Shown piece after piece: positions 15,201 to 23,878 of a DNA stretch of 40,205 bases. Made by a program: the position numbers and the translations under genes. The notes under the pieces were generated by a model that searched no databases, was not told the origin of the DNA, and saw only the letters and a list, made by a program, of their open reading frames with translations. Position 1 is the first letter of the stretch, and every line of letters starts with the position of its first letter. Source of the DNA: Opitutus sp. (GTDB lineage Bacteria; Verrucomicrobiota; Verrucomicrobiia; Opitutales; Opitutaceae). The stretch covers positions 1 to 40,205 of the forward strand of contig PNJQ01000032.1 of the NCBI GenBank assembly GCA_013821985.1. Reading direction: 5' to 3'.

Positions 15201-16772
15201 TTAATTCGCCAGGTAAAGACCCGCGCCCGGCCCCATCGGGATGCCGAGCGCAATCCACGCGATGAGCATGATCGTCCAGCCGATGAGGAACGCGATCGAG
15301 TAGGGCATCATCGTGGCAATCATGGTGCCGATGCCGGTATTCGGCACGTAGCGCCCCGCGAACGAAAGGATCAGCGGGAAATACTGCATCAGCGGCGTCA
15401 CGATGTTCGTGCAGCTGTCGCCCACGCGATAAGCGCCTTGCACCAGTTCGGGCGTGTAGCCGAGCAGCATGAACATCGGCACAAAGATCGGCGCCAGCAG
15501 CGCCCATTTCGCCGAGGCGCTGCCGATGACGAGATTGATCGCGGCAGTGAAGAACACGAGCGCCACCATGAGCAGGATCGGGCTGTCCTGCAGGTTCAGC
15601 GCCTTGATGCCCTCGGCACCCTTGACGGCCATGACCGTGCCGAGATTGGTCCAGTTGAAATAGGCGAGGAATTGCGCCGCGAAAAACGCCATCACGATAT
15701 AGGAGCCCATCGTCGAAATCGACGCGTCCATGCCGCGCACCACGTCGTTGTCGTTTTTCAGCGTTCCCGCGCCGAAGCCATACGCCAGGCCCGAGACCAA
15801 GCCAAAGAGGAAGATGAAGAATATCAGCCCGCGCATCAAATAGGAGGTCAGCACGCGCTGGCCGAGTTCGGCGTTGCGCTGCGCCGCGTCGATGAGGAAT
15901 CCGTCCCTTGGCAGCACGCCCCAGAGGATGAGCGCGCACACGCCGAGGATGGCGATCAGCGTCCAACGCAACCCGCGTTTCTCGGCGGCGCTGAGCGGGG
16001 TCATCTCCTCGCGCGGCGCCGTGCCTTCGTATTTGCCGAGGCGCGGCTCGACGATGCGATGCGTCACCCAGGTGCCGACCCCCGTGATGAGAAACGTGGC
16101 GGCGATGAGGAAAAACCAGTTGGCCGTCGCGTGGACGACCATGCCCGGCCGCACGACACCCGCGGCCGCCTGTGTCAGACCGGCGAGCAGCACGTCGATC
16201 GTGCCGAGCACGAGATTGGCGGAAAAGCCGCCTGACACGCCGGCGAACGCCGCCGCCAGACCCGCGAGCGGATGGCGCCCGGCGGTATGAAAGATCGCCG
16301 CTCCAAGCGGAATGAAGAGAACGTAGCCGACGTCCGCGCCCGAGTGCGACAGGATGCCGCCGAAAATCACGATCGAAGTCAGCCAGCGCTTTGGTGCCGC
16401 CAGCACGATCATGCGCAACACGGCGGTCACGAGCCCGCTGCGCTCCGCCACCGCGATGCCGACGAGACACGCCAGCACGGTGCCGAGCGGCGGGAACGCC
16501 ACGAAATTGGGCACGAGAGCCGCGAGCATGCGTTGCACGCCCTCGATGTTCATCAGGTTGACCACCGCTATGGTCTGCCCGGTCGCCGGATGGACGACAC
16601 TCACGCCCATGCGGCTGAAAAACCACGAGGCGAGGACGATGACGGCGGCGAGGATTGCGAAGAGCGTCGTCGGGTTCGGCAGGGTGTTGCCGATGCGCTC
16701 AATGACGGTGAGGAACCGTTGAAACAACGAACGGTTTCCGGAGGCGTGGGCGGAAAGCATGCGGGGATGCAA
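15201..16772 (-). CDS. AbgT-family transporter, copy 2
   Basis: A 523-residue paralog of copy 1. Matching motifs in the same order are VVHPATGQTIAVVNLMN, GGFSANLVLGTIDVLLAGLT, FFAAQFLAYFNWTNLG, GSASAKWALLAPIFVPMFML and SCTNIVTPLMQYFPLILSF. It differs in a longer loop around LIDAAQRNAELGQRV and at several pocket positions (SHSGADVGYV against SNAGSEVGYV), so specificities may differ. The start is at 16772; Met-5 at 16760 is an alternative. It is probably the first gene of the minus-strand AbgT-AbgT-DUF4203-lipoprotein run, with spacings of 88, 24 and 41 bases. Confidence 0.92.
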   Translation of the reverse strand: MHPRMLSAHASGNRSLFQRFLTVIERIGNTLPNPTTLFAILAAVIVLASWFFSRMGVSVVHPATGQTIAVVNLMNIEGVQRMLAALVPNFVAFPPLGTVLACLVGIAVAERSGLVTAVLRMIVLAAPKRWLTSIVIFGGILSHSGADVGYVLFIPLGAAIFHTAGRHPLAGLAAAFAGVSGGFSANLVLGTIDVLLAGLTQAAAGVVRPGMVVHATANWFFLIAATFLITGVGTWVTHRIVEPRLGKYEGTAPREEMTPLSAAEKRGLRWTLIAILGVCALILWGVLPRDGFLIDAAQRNAELGQRVLTSYLMRGLIFFIFLFGLVSGLAYGFGAGTLKNDNDVVRGMDASISTMGSYIVMAFFAAQFLAYFNWTNLGTVMAVKGAEGIKALNLQDSPILLMVALVFFTAAINLVIGSASAKWALLAPIFVPMFMLLGYTPELVQGAYRVGDSCTNIVTPLMQYFPLILSFAGRYVPNTGIGTMIATMMPYSIAFLIGWTIMLIAWIALGIPMGPGAGLYLAN

Positions 16773-16816
16773 ACGTTACGCCCGACCTCGTCAACGCCGA
16801 CCGGCAGGACTCGCGC

Positions 16817-16836
16817 CCGGACCACGTTTGGTCCGG
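16817..16836. promoter_or_regulatory. Stem-loop upstream of AbgT copy 2
   Basis: Perfect 8-base arms ccggacca/tggtccgg flank cgtt in the short space before AbgT copy 2. No T run follows on either strand, so an operator or leader hairpin is more likely than a terminator. Confidence 0.4.
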
Positions 16837-16846
16837 ACGGATCAAA

Positions 16847-17122
16847 TCAGAACATCGAGACCGCCCGCGCGCTCTCGAGAACGACCCACGCGACCGCAAA
16901 CGCCGTGGCCCAGACCAGGACCGCTTTTGCGGCACGGCGGCGGCGCAGGCTGCGTTCGTAGGCATCGACGTCGTGTGTGCGGTAGCCGCTCGACTCGAGG
17001 AAGCTTACGAATTGCGCCCGGCGCGTGCTGGTCGACTTGAGCCGCCGGTCCAGTTTCCGGCCCGTCAGGGTCGGCAGACTGTGCCAGAGCTGGCTTAACG
17101 CGCGTCGCATGCCCACACTCAT
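16847..17122 (-). CDS. Small protein with C-terminal membrane helix
   Basis: A 91-residue frame not recognised as a known family. It has a basic soluble part (RRLKSTSTRRAQFVSFLESS, GYRTHDVDAYERSLRRRRAA) followed by one hydrophobic helix, AVLVWATAFAVAWVVLE, near the C-terminus, as in tail-anchored or stress proteins. The ATG at 17122 is chosen; an in-frame ATG at 17170 adds 16 residues but nearly reaches the divergent lysA start. The stop lies 74 bases before AbgT copy 2. It is divergent from lysA, with a very short shared upstream region. Confidence 0.5.
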   Translation of the reverse strand: MSVGMRRALSQLWHSLPTLTGRKLDRRLKSTSTRRAQFVSFLESSGYRTHDVDAYERSLRRRRAAKAVLVWATAFAVAWVVLESARAVSMF

Positions 17123-17187
17123 CGGAAAATCGGCCTTTCGTTCAAGGGCTTTCTCGCTATTCCCCTGCATTTCATCGCGCCTTTACC

Positions 17188-18495
17188 GTGCACCATTTTT
17201 CCTACGTCGGTCAGAAACTGCAGTGCGAGGGTGTTGAGCTCTCCGCCATCGCCGCCCTTCACGGCACACCGACCTACGTTTACAGCGCCCAAACCATCGC
17301 GGACAACTACCGGCGACTCGCCGCGAGCCTGAGCGGCCTCGACCTGCGGATCTGCTACGCGATGAAGGCGAACTCGACCCTGGCCATCGTGCGGCACTTC
17401 GCGAACCTCGGCGCCGCCTTCGACCTCGTCAGCGGCGGTGAATTGCAGCGCGTCATCGCTGCCGGAGGGCGCGCGCAGGACAGTGTCTTCGCCGGGGTCG
17501 GCAAGACCGACGCCGAGATCCGCCGCGGCCTCGAAGCGAGCGTTTACAGCTTTCATGTCGAGAGCGAGCCGGAGCTCGAACGCATCAACCACATCGCCGG
17601 CCAGCTCGGCCGCATCGCGCCGATTGCCATTCGCATCAATCCCGATGTCGATGCGCAGACGCATGCCAAGATTACGACCGGCAAGAGCGAAAACAAGTTC
17701 GGCATTCCGCTGAAGTTTGCCGCCGAGGCTTACGCCGCGGCCGCGAAGTTCCCGCACCTCCGTATTCGCGGCGTGCAAATGCACATTGGCTCGCAGCTCA
17801 CACAGGTCGGCCCCTTCGTCGAGGCGGTGAAGAAAGTGCTGCCCTTCGTCCTTGAGCTGAAGCGCCTCTACGGCATCGAGTATTTTTCGGTCGGTGGCGG
17901 CATTGGCATCGTCTATCAGGACGCACTCGCCAGCGGCTCCGCCGGGTGGTGGGACGCGAAGCCCGCGGGAGAACGTCCGCTGACACCCGAGATCTACGGG
18001 TCAGCCCTGAAACCGTTGCTGGCTCCGCTCGGCCTGAGAATCCTCCTTGAGCCGGGCCGCTTCCTTGTCGGCAACGCCGGCGTGCTCGTCTCGCGCGTCG
18101 AATACGTGAAGCGCGGCCAGGGGAAGACATTCCTCATCCTCGACGCCGCGATGAACGACCTCGTTCGTCCTGCGATGTATGAGGCCTACCACGAACTCGT
18201 GCCGGTCGTGCGCGACACCGCCCGCCCGGCGCTGAAGGCCGACATTGTCGGGCCGGTCTGCGAGAGCGGCGATTGCTTCGCCAAGGATCGCGTGATGCAG
18301 GAGGTCGGCGAGGGCGAACTCGTGGCGTTCATGAGCGCCGGCGCCTACGGCTACACCATGGCCAGCCGCTACAACACCCGCGCGATGCCCGCGGAAGTGC
18401 TCGTGTCCGGCAACCGCTTCGAGCTGGTCAACGCCCGGGAGTCGTTCGACAGTATGGTCGCCGGCGAGAAGATTCCCGGTTTCCTCCAGCGTTGA
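17188..18495 (+). CDS. lysA: Diaminopimelate decarboxylase
   Basis: A 435-residue PLP enzyme that makes lysine from meso-diaminopimelate, the last step of lysine synthesis. It shows the PLP lysine in CYAMKANS (about residue 58), HIGSQLT (about 199), the phosphate-binding SVGGGIGI (about 235), the substrate-binding LEPGRFLV (about 290), and the catalytic CESGDCFAKDR (about 360), all in the order of group-III alanine-racemase-fold decarboxylases. The GTG start at 17188 gives the usual N-terminus (HHFSYVGQKLQCEGV). Length is normal. gpsA starts 11 bases after the stop. Confidence 0.96.
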   Translation: MHHFSYVGQKLQCEGVELSAIAALHGTPTYVYSAQTIADNYRRLAASLSGLDLRICYAMKANSTLAIVRHFANLGAAFDLVSGGELQRVIAAGGRAQDSVFAGVGKTDAEIRRGLEASVYSFHVESEPELERINHIAGQLGRIAPIAIRINPDVDAQTHAKITTGKSENKFGIPLKFAAEAYAAAAKFPHLRIRGVQMHIGSQLTQVGPFVEAVKKVLPFVLELKRLYGIEYFSVGGGIGIVYQDALASGSAGWWDAKPAGERPLTPEIYGSALKPLLAPLGLRILLEPGRFLVGNAGVLVSRVEYVKRGQGKTFLILDAAMNDLVRPAMYEAYHELVPVVRDTARPALKADIVGPVCESGDCFAKDRVMQEVGEGELVAFMSAGAYGYTMASRYNTRAMPAEVLVSGNRFELVNARESFDSMVAGEKIPGFLQR

Positions 18496-18506
18496 ATTCA
18501 CCCCGC

Positions 18507-19559
18507 GTGCCAGAAGAAAACTCAGTTCGATTCGCCGTCATCGGCGCCGGCGCCTGGGGCACGGCGGTGGCGGCGCACCTCGCGCGCAAAAATCAGCGCA
18601 CCATGCTGGTCACCCGCCGGCCCGAACACGCGGTGGCGATGCAGCTCGCGCGGGAGAATCGCGACTACCTGCCTGGGATCAAATTGCCGGAAAATCTCGC
18701 CGTGACGTCGGATCTCCGTGCGGCGCTGCTCGAGACCGACGTCGCGCTCGTCGCCAGCCCGTCTCATGCGCTGCGCGAGTGGTGTGGACAGATGAAGGCC
18801 GTCCTCGCCGACGCGGACCGGCTTCGGTTGTTCATCAGCCTCGTCAAAGGCCTCGAAATCGGCACGCACCTGCGTCCGAGCGAGGTGATGGAGCAAATTC
18901 TCCCTGGAGTGAATGTCGCGACGCTTACCGGCCCAACCAACGCTGCTGAAGTTGCCCGCGGCTTGCCGGCCGCCATGGTCCTCGCAGTGAAGCGTCCCGA
19001 GGCTTTCGTTGACCGGGTGCAGTCGGCGATGAGCGGCACAACGCTGCGCATCTACACGAGCGATGATCTGCCCGGCGCCGAATACGGCGCGTGCCTGAAA
19101 AACATTTACGCGATCGCGGCGGGTTTTTGCGACGGCCTCAAACTCGGCGACAACGCCAAGGCCGCGCTGCTCACCCGCTCGCTCACCGAGATGGTGCGCG
19201 TTGGCGAGGCGCTCGGCGCGAAGAAGGAAACATTTTACGGGCTCTCCGGCTTTGGCGATCTGGTCGCCACCTGTCACGGTCCCTGGAGCCGCAATCGCGA
19301 GTTCGGCCAGCGCATCGGCGAGGGCAAAACTGTCGAGGAACTCATGGCCGGGCGTAAAACCGTGGTCGAGGGGCACCGCTCGGCGGACGCATTTCACGGA
19401 CTTTGTCTGCAAAAGGGAATTACCGCGCCGATCATGACCGAGGTGCACTCGATTCTTTACGCCGGCAAGAAGCCTGCTGAAGCGCTCCACGCGCTCATGA
19501 CGCGCGAACTGAAACGCGAAACGCACACGCCGTTTCCGAGTTCGGCCACGCGGGGATGA
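18507..19559 (+). CDS. gpsA: Glycerol-3-phosphate dehydrogenase [NAD(P)+]
   Basis: A 350-residue enzyme that reduces dihydroxyacetone phosphate to sn-glycerol-3-phosphate for phospholipid synthesis. The Rossmann motif FAVIGAGAWGTAVAAHLARK is at the N-terminus. SLVKGLE, LTGPTNAAEVARGLPAA and the catalytic lysine segment YGACLKNIYAIAAG follow. The C-terminal domain has NAKAALLTRSLTEM, FYGLSGFGDLVATC and SRNREFG. The GTG at 18507 is the start that places the glycine loop correctly; the frame is open further upstream inside lysA. It is probably co-transcribed with lysA and perhaps with the transposase-like gene 22 bases further on. Confidence 0.95.
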   Translation: MPEENSVRFAVIGAGAWGTAVAAHLARKNQRTMLVTRRPEHAVAMQLARENRDYLPGIKLPENLAVTSDLRAALLETDVALVASPSHALREWCGQMKAVLADADRLRLFISLVKGLEIGTHLRPSEVMEQILPGVNVATLTGPTNAAEVARGLPAAMVLAVKRPEAFVDRVQSAMSGTTLRIYTSDDLPGAEYGACLKNIYAIAAGFCDGLKLGDNAKAALLTRSLTEMVRVGEALGAKKETFYGLSGFGDLVATCHGPWSRNREFGQRIGEGKTVEELMAGRKTVVEGHRSADAFHGLCLQKGITAPIMTEVHSILYAGKKPAEALHALMTRELKRETHTPFPSSATRG

Positions 19560-19581
19560 ATTAGAGTCGGCTTGACAGAAC

Positions 19582-20808
19582 GTGCGCGGGCGGGGAAGCG
19601 TGCCGCCTGTGTGGCGCGAATTTGTCGAGCTCGCAGAGAAGCGCGAAGAGTCCTTCGCGGCGCTTTGCGCGCGCTTCGGGGTCAGTCGCAAGACGGGTTA
19701 CAAGTGGCTGAACCGCTTTCGTGCCGCCGGTATCGCTGGTCTCCAACAGCAGAGCCGTCGACCGAAATCCAGCCCACGCCGCACGCCCGACGCGATCGTT
19801 GACGCCGTGCTCGCGGCGCGCCGCGAAAATCCTGAATGGAGTTCGGCGCGTATCCAAGCCGCGCTGGCAGACGCCGGGATTTCTCCGCTGCCGGCGCCGA
19901 GCACGATCGATCTGATTCTGAAACGCCAGCGCGATGCCGCGGCCGCTCGGCTGCAAGCACTCGGGCCGGACGCCCAGCGCTTCGAGCCGAATTATCGCTG
20001 GGTGGTGCAGACGGGGCCGGAATTTTTTCTCGCCGACGGCGGCGTCGCGCAGCCCGTCGTCGTGCGCGACGAGACCACGGATTACTGGGTCGGCGCGGCG
20101 TTGCTCACGACGCGGCGCGACGAAGCGCTCGCGACGTTGTTAGGCGAACTCGTCCAGCGGCAGGGCCTCCCGTGGCGCGTGCGTTTTCCCGGCCCGAGTG
20201 AGTTGCGGGCCGCGGCGCCATCCCGTTGGCATTCGCCTCTCACGGTGTGGCTCATGCAGGCCGGGGTAGTGGTGGAGTTTTCGTTCGCGGACCGCGACGG
20301 CGAGGCAGCCTCCGAGCAACAGCGTTTGGCGGCGCGGCTCGCGGCGCTTGCGCCCTACCAGCGCGCGCCGCTGGCCGAGCGCGCGCTGGCGGCGGATCCG
20401 CTCGCAGAATTCGCGCGTGCCGCAACCAAGTTGTCACTGGCCGCCGCGCAGACCGCGCTGGGGCAATGGCGCGATCAGCACAACTTCGGCGGCAAGCAGG
20501 AGGCGATGCAGCGGCGCAGCCCGATTTCGCTCTACCGTCCGAGCTCGCGTCTCGCGCCGCTCGAATCCGCGGTGCCGGTTTATGCACCGGAAGCCGAGGT
20601 GCGGCTGGTGTCGGAGAAGGGAATCTTCACTTTTCAGCGGCGGCTCGTGCATGTCGGCCGCGCGTTTGCCGGCCATTGCGTGGAGCTGAAACTCACGCCT
20701 TATCCCGAACGGTTCTTGGTTTTGTTTGCCGGCCAGATGCTGGGTTTGGCGGATTTGTCGGCGGTCCCGGTCGATCACACGACCTCACTGCAGCTCAGCG
20801 CGCCGTAA
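19582..20808 (+). CDS. Domesticated IS481-type transposase-like DNA-binding protein, catalytic acids absent
   Basis: A 408-residue intact frame with the architecture of IS481-family transposases. An N-terminal helix-turn-helix (residues 12-45: EESFAALCARFGVSRKTGYK) leads to a second, Arg/Pro-rich helical unit (55-115). An RNase-H-like core region runs to about 330. The C-terminal beta domain (350-400) has the usual VRLVSEKGIFTF, HVGRAFAGHCVELKL pattern. Where the family has its D, D and E, by-eye alignment gives Q143 (in RWVVQTGPEF), P204 (in VRFPGPSEL) and A243 (in DRDGEAASEQQ). No terminal inverted repeats or target duplication are apparent. It sits 22 bases after gpsA. It is likely a co-opted DNA-binding protein. 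The GTG at 19582 is assumed; GTG at 19600 is possible. Confidence 0.78.
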   Translation: MRGRGSVPPVWREFVELAEKREESFAALCARFGVSRKTGYKWLNRFRAAGIAGLQQQSRRPKSSPRRTPDAIVDAVLAARRENPEWSSARIQAALADAGISPLPAPSTIDLILKRQRDAAAARLQALGPDAQRFEPNYRWVVQTGPEFFLADGGVAQPVVVRDETTDYWVGAALLTTRRDEALATLLGELVQRQGLPWRVRFPGPSELRAAAPSRWHSPLTVWLMQAGVVVEFSFADRDGEAASEQQRLAARLAALAPYQRAPLAERALAADPLAEFARAATKLSLAAAQTALGQWRDQHNFGGKQEAMQRRSPISLYRPSSRLAPLESAVPVYAPEAEVRLVSEKGIFTFQRRLVHVGRAFAGHCVELKLTPYPERFLVLFAGQMLGLADLSAVPVDHTTSLQLSAP

Positions 20809-20840
20809 GCCGCGCGTTTGCCGGCCCGAACGTTGCCGAA

Positions 20841-20884
20841 CTGTCACCGATTCGCCGTCGGTTTGTAACCTATCTCCTTAGAAT
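20841..20884 (+). promoter_or_regulatory. Candidate Pho box and -10 upstream of the TonB receptor gene
   Basis: ctgtcac at 20841-20847 and ttgtaac at 20863-20869 are 22 bases apart, two units of the 11-base Pho-box period; the middle unit is weak. TAGAAT at 20879-20884 follows 9 bases after the last unit, close to the 10-base spacing of PhoB-activated promoters. The next gene but one is phoD, which fits phosphate control. Confidence 0.45.
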
Positions 20885-21005
20885 AGCGCTTCCCAGGCCG
20901 GCATCGCATTTGCGGTGTCTGCTTCATTGGAAGTCATAACTCGCTACAAATTGGCATTCTATGGAAAAAAGCGTCGTCAGAGTGGCAAAGACATTGGGAA
21001 TTGAC

Positions 21006-21025
21006 ATGGGAAGAATTCTTCCCAT
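21006..21025. promoter_or_regulatory. 20-base perfect palindrome in the TonB receptor leader
   Basis: atgggaagaattcttcccat reads the same on both strands. It lies 47 bases before the start codon and overlaps a TTGACA at 21001-21006. An operator for a dimeric repressor or a leader hairpin is plausible. Confidence 0.55.
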
Positions 21026-21071
21026 TCCGTTTCCCGCGTTACCCCGCAGTAAACCCCAACCCCGTCTCGCT

Positions 21072-23870
21072 ATGCGTGTTTCCATGCGCTCGTTTGCGAC
21101 CTGCTTTTGCGCACTTCTCTGTCTCCACGTGGCTGCTTCCGCGGCCAATATTGTCGGCCGTGTCCGCGATGCCAACACGAAGGGCTACCTTCTCGGCACC
21201 AACGTCACCCTCGTCGAAACCGGCCGCACCGTGAGAACCGAAGCGGACGGCCACTTTGCCTTCGCGAACGTCCCCGCCGGCACCTACACGCTCGTCGCGT
21301 CCTACCTTGGCTACGACGACGTTCGCCAAACGGTCACGGTGACCGATGCGGCGGAAACGCGCGCGGATTTCTCGCTCGGCACCGAAGTCGTCAAGCTCGC
21401 CGACTTCAAGGTCGAGGGCACGCGCGAAGGCCAGGCCCGTGCGCTCCAACAAAAGCGCGCGGCCGATAACATCATGGATGCCGTCTCGGCCGACGCCGTG
21501 GGCAAGTTTCCCGATGGCAACGCCGCCGAAGCGCTCCGCCGCGTGCCGGGCGTCTCGCTCGAAATCGACCAAGGCGAAGGCCGCTTCGTCGTCGTGCGTG
21601 GCATCGATGCAGCGTTGAACAACGTCACGCTCAACGGCCAGTCCATCGGCTCGCCCGCCGAGCAAGGTCGCCGCGGCCTCGCGATGGATTCCGTGCCGGC
21701 CGACCTGATCTCGCGTCTCGAAGTGGTGAAGGCCGTCACGCCCGACCTCGACGGCAACGCCATCGGTGGCTCGATCAACATCGTCACGCAAAGCCCGTTC
21801 GATCGCGACGAGGCCTTCCTCATCGGTTCGCTGAGCAAGGGCTACAACGATTTCGCGGGCCGCTGGGGCTGGCACGGCGCGAGCGCCACCTACGGCCGCG
21901 TGCTCGACGCGAACAAGCGCTGGGGCGTCATCGGCGGCGTGAGCTATTCGTTCAAGGAGTTCGCCTCGCAGACGTCCGACCAAGTCAACTACACGTCGAT
22001 CAATGGATTCTTCACGCCCGACACGCAGGAGTCGTTCGACTACCACGTCGAGCGCGAGCGTCTCGGCGCGAATGTCGGATTGGAATTCCGCCCGTCCGCC
22101 GATCACCAGCTCTACGTGCGCGTGAATCACAACGAGTTCACCGATGAGGAAGGCCGTCAAAAAACCGGTTACAACTTCCGCCTCGGCACGCTCACGAATC
22201 AAACCGCCACCAGCGGCACGAACAGCCAAGGCCGCGCGACAAAGGAATTCCGCGACTACCGGCAGCACGGCATCATCGACGCCGCGTCCGTCGGCGGCAA
22301 ACACCAGCTCGCCTCCGATTATCAACTTGAGTGGCAGGCCGGCGTGAGCACGGGACAGCGCAAGACGCCACGCCGTGTCGATTGGGAATTCCGCTCCGCC
22401 GCCGGCGCGTTTCCGAACAGCTACAATCTCGCGGCAGGCGACATCCCGATCATCACGCCGAACGCCGCGTTCTACGATCCGGCGTCGTATCCGTTCCGCC
22501 GCGTGCGCTACCGCACCGATGATGAGCAGGAGGACGTGACGACCCTCCAGGCCGACCTGCGCCGCGACATGATGCTCGGTTCGCGTCCCGGTTACTGGAA
22601 AGTCGGCGCCAAGTTGCTGAACAGCGACAAGACCCAGGACCGCAACAACACCAACTACGTCTTGGCGTCGGGTTCCGCCAACCTCTTCACGCTCGCCGCC
22701 ACCGGCCTCGCCGGCGCCGAGCCGGCGAACTTCATGGACGGCCGCTATCGCTTCGGACCGACCATCAACATCGGCAATCTCCAGCAATATTTCCGGGACA
22801 ATCCGAACCGCTTCGTCCTCGACGCCAATTCCACGGCGAACGATTCCGCCAACGCCGACTTCGACGGCACCGAGGAAGTTCTCGCCGGCTACGCGATGGC
22901 GAGCGTGCAGATGACGCCGCAATCGACACTGCTCGGAGGTCTGCGCGTGGAGCGCACATCGTCGAACTTCGCCGCATTCGAGAATCGCAACGGCACGCGC
23001 ACCCGGCTCGACGTCGAGCACAGCTACACCCAAGTCCTCCCCGGTCTGCACTACACGCTCCGCCCGACCGACCGGCTCGCCCTGCGCGCCGCGTGGACCA
23101 ACACCTACGGCCGCACCAACTACACCGATCTCGCGCCGCGAAACGTCCTCGACGACATCGACCTCGGCGGCGGCGTTTTCCAAGGCAGCCTCTCCGGCGG
23201 CAACCCCGGTCTGAAGCCGTATGAGTCGATGAACTTCGATTTCTCCGCGGAATACTACCTGAAGAACGCGGGCATCCTCGCGGTCGGCGTATTCCACAAG
23301 GTCATCGAAAATCCCGTCTATAACAACCGCTACACGCTCAACAACACGACCTACAACGGCCGGAATTACTCCACCCTCTCCATTTCCCGCCCGGAGAACG
23401 CGGACAAGGGCCACATCACCGGCGTGGAGTTCAACTACCAGCAGTTTTTCAACCGGCTGCCTGCGCCGTTCGACGGCCTCGGCGTGAACCTCAACTACAC
23501 GATCACCGATTCGTCCGCCACGATTCCCGGTCGCGCCGGCGAAGTGCCGTTCTTCAAGCAGTCCGACGAAGTCGGCAACATCGCGCTCGTTTACGAGAAA
23601 TACGGCATCGAGGCGCGCGTCGCCTACGCGTTCAACAGTGAGTATCTCTCCTCCGTCGGCGTCAACGCCGACGAGGACGCCTACCTCGACGAGCGCAAGG
23701 TGATCGACGCCAAGATCAGCTACCGCATCCACCCGCGCGTGCGCATCTTCGCCGAGTTCCTCAACATCGATTCCGAGCCGCTGAAGGAATTTCAGGGCTA
23801 CCCGTCGCGTCCGGCCAGTCTCGAAATCTATTCCTGGAACGCGAACATCGGCATCAACTTCAACCTCTGA
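21072..23870 (+). CDS. TonB-dependent outer membrane receptor
   Basis: A 932-residue receptor. It has a signal peptide (MRVSMRSFATCFCALLCLHV) and a carboxypeptidase-regulatory-like domain (about 25-105: IVGRVRDANTKGYLLGTNVT). The plug domain contains AEALRRVPGVSLEID and VVVRGIDAALNNVTLNGQ, with DSVPADLISRLEVVKAVTPD and GGSINIVTQSPF. A 22-strand barrel ends in aromatic NIGINFNL. The set matches the Xanthomonas/Caulobacter type (TIGR01782-like), used for large carbohydrates or phospho-compounds. The ATG at 21072 is chosen because it starts the signal peptide. phoD begins 8 bases after the stop, so the receptor probably supplies the phosphatase with substrate. No TonB/ExbBD genes are present in the window. 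Confidence 0.93.
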   Translation: MRVSMRSFATCFCALLCLHVAASAANIVGRVRDANTKGYLLGTNVTLVETGRTVRTEADGHFAFANVPAGTYTLVASYLGYDDVRQTVTVTDAAETRADFSLGTEVVKLADFKVEGTREGQARALQQKRAADNIMDAVSADAVGKFPDGNAAEALRRVPGVSLEIDQGEGRFVVVRGIDAALNNVTLNGQSIGSPAEQGRRGLAMDSVPADLISRLEVVKAVTPDLDGNAIGGSINIVTQSPFDRDEAFLIGSLSKGYNDFAGRWGWHGASATYGRVLDANKRWGVIGGVSYSFKEFASQTSDQVNYTSINGFFTPDTQESFDYHVERERLGANVGLEFRPSADHQLYVRVNHNEFTDEEGRQKTGYNFRLGTLTNQTATSGTNSQGRATKEFRDYRQHGIIDAASVGGKHQLASDYQLEWQAGVSTGQRKTPRRVDWEFRSAAGAFPNSYNLAAGDIPIITPNAAFYDPASYPFRRVRYRTDDEQEDVTTLQADLRRDMMLGSRPGYWKVGAKLLNSDKTQDRNNTNYVLASGSANLFTLAATGLAGAEPANFMDGRYRFGPTINIGNLQQYFRDNPNRFVLDANSTANDSANADFDGTEEVLAGYAMASVQMTPQSTLLGGLRVERTSSNFAAFENRNGTRTRLDVEHSYTQVLPGLHYTLRPTDRLALRAAWTNTYGRTNYTDLAPRNVLDDIDLGGGVFQGSLSGGNPGLKPYESMNFDFSAEYYLKNAGILAVGVFHKVIENPVYNNRYTLNNTTYNGRNYSTLSISRPENADKGHITGVEFNYQQFFNRLPAPFDGLGVNLNYTITDSSATIPGRAGEVPFFKQSDEVGNIALVYEKYGIEARVAYAFNSEYLSSVGVNADEDAYLDERKVIDAKISYRIHPRVRIFAEFLNIDSEPLKEFQGYPSRPASLEIYSWNANIGINFNL

Positions 23871-23878
23871 TCCCGCGC

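Noticed and set aside
19560..20960. A complete insertion sequence around the transposase-like gene
   Set aside because: No terminal inverted repeats or target duplications were found, and the catalytic acids appear lost.
21039..23732. An 897-codon minus-strand frame opposite the TonB receptor
   Set aside because: It is antisense to a clear receptor gene, has no recognisable domain or signal, and its residue usage is that of a shadow.
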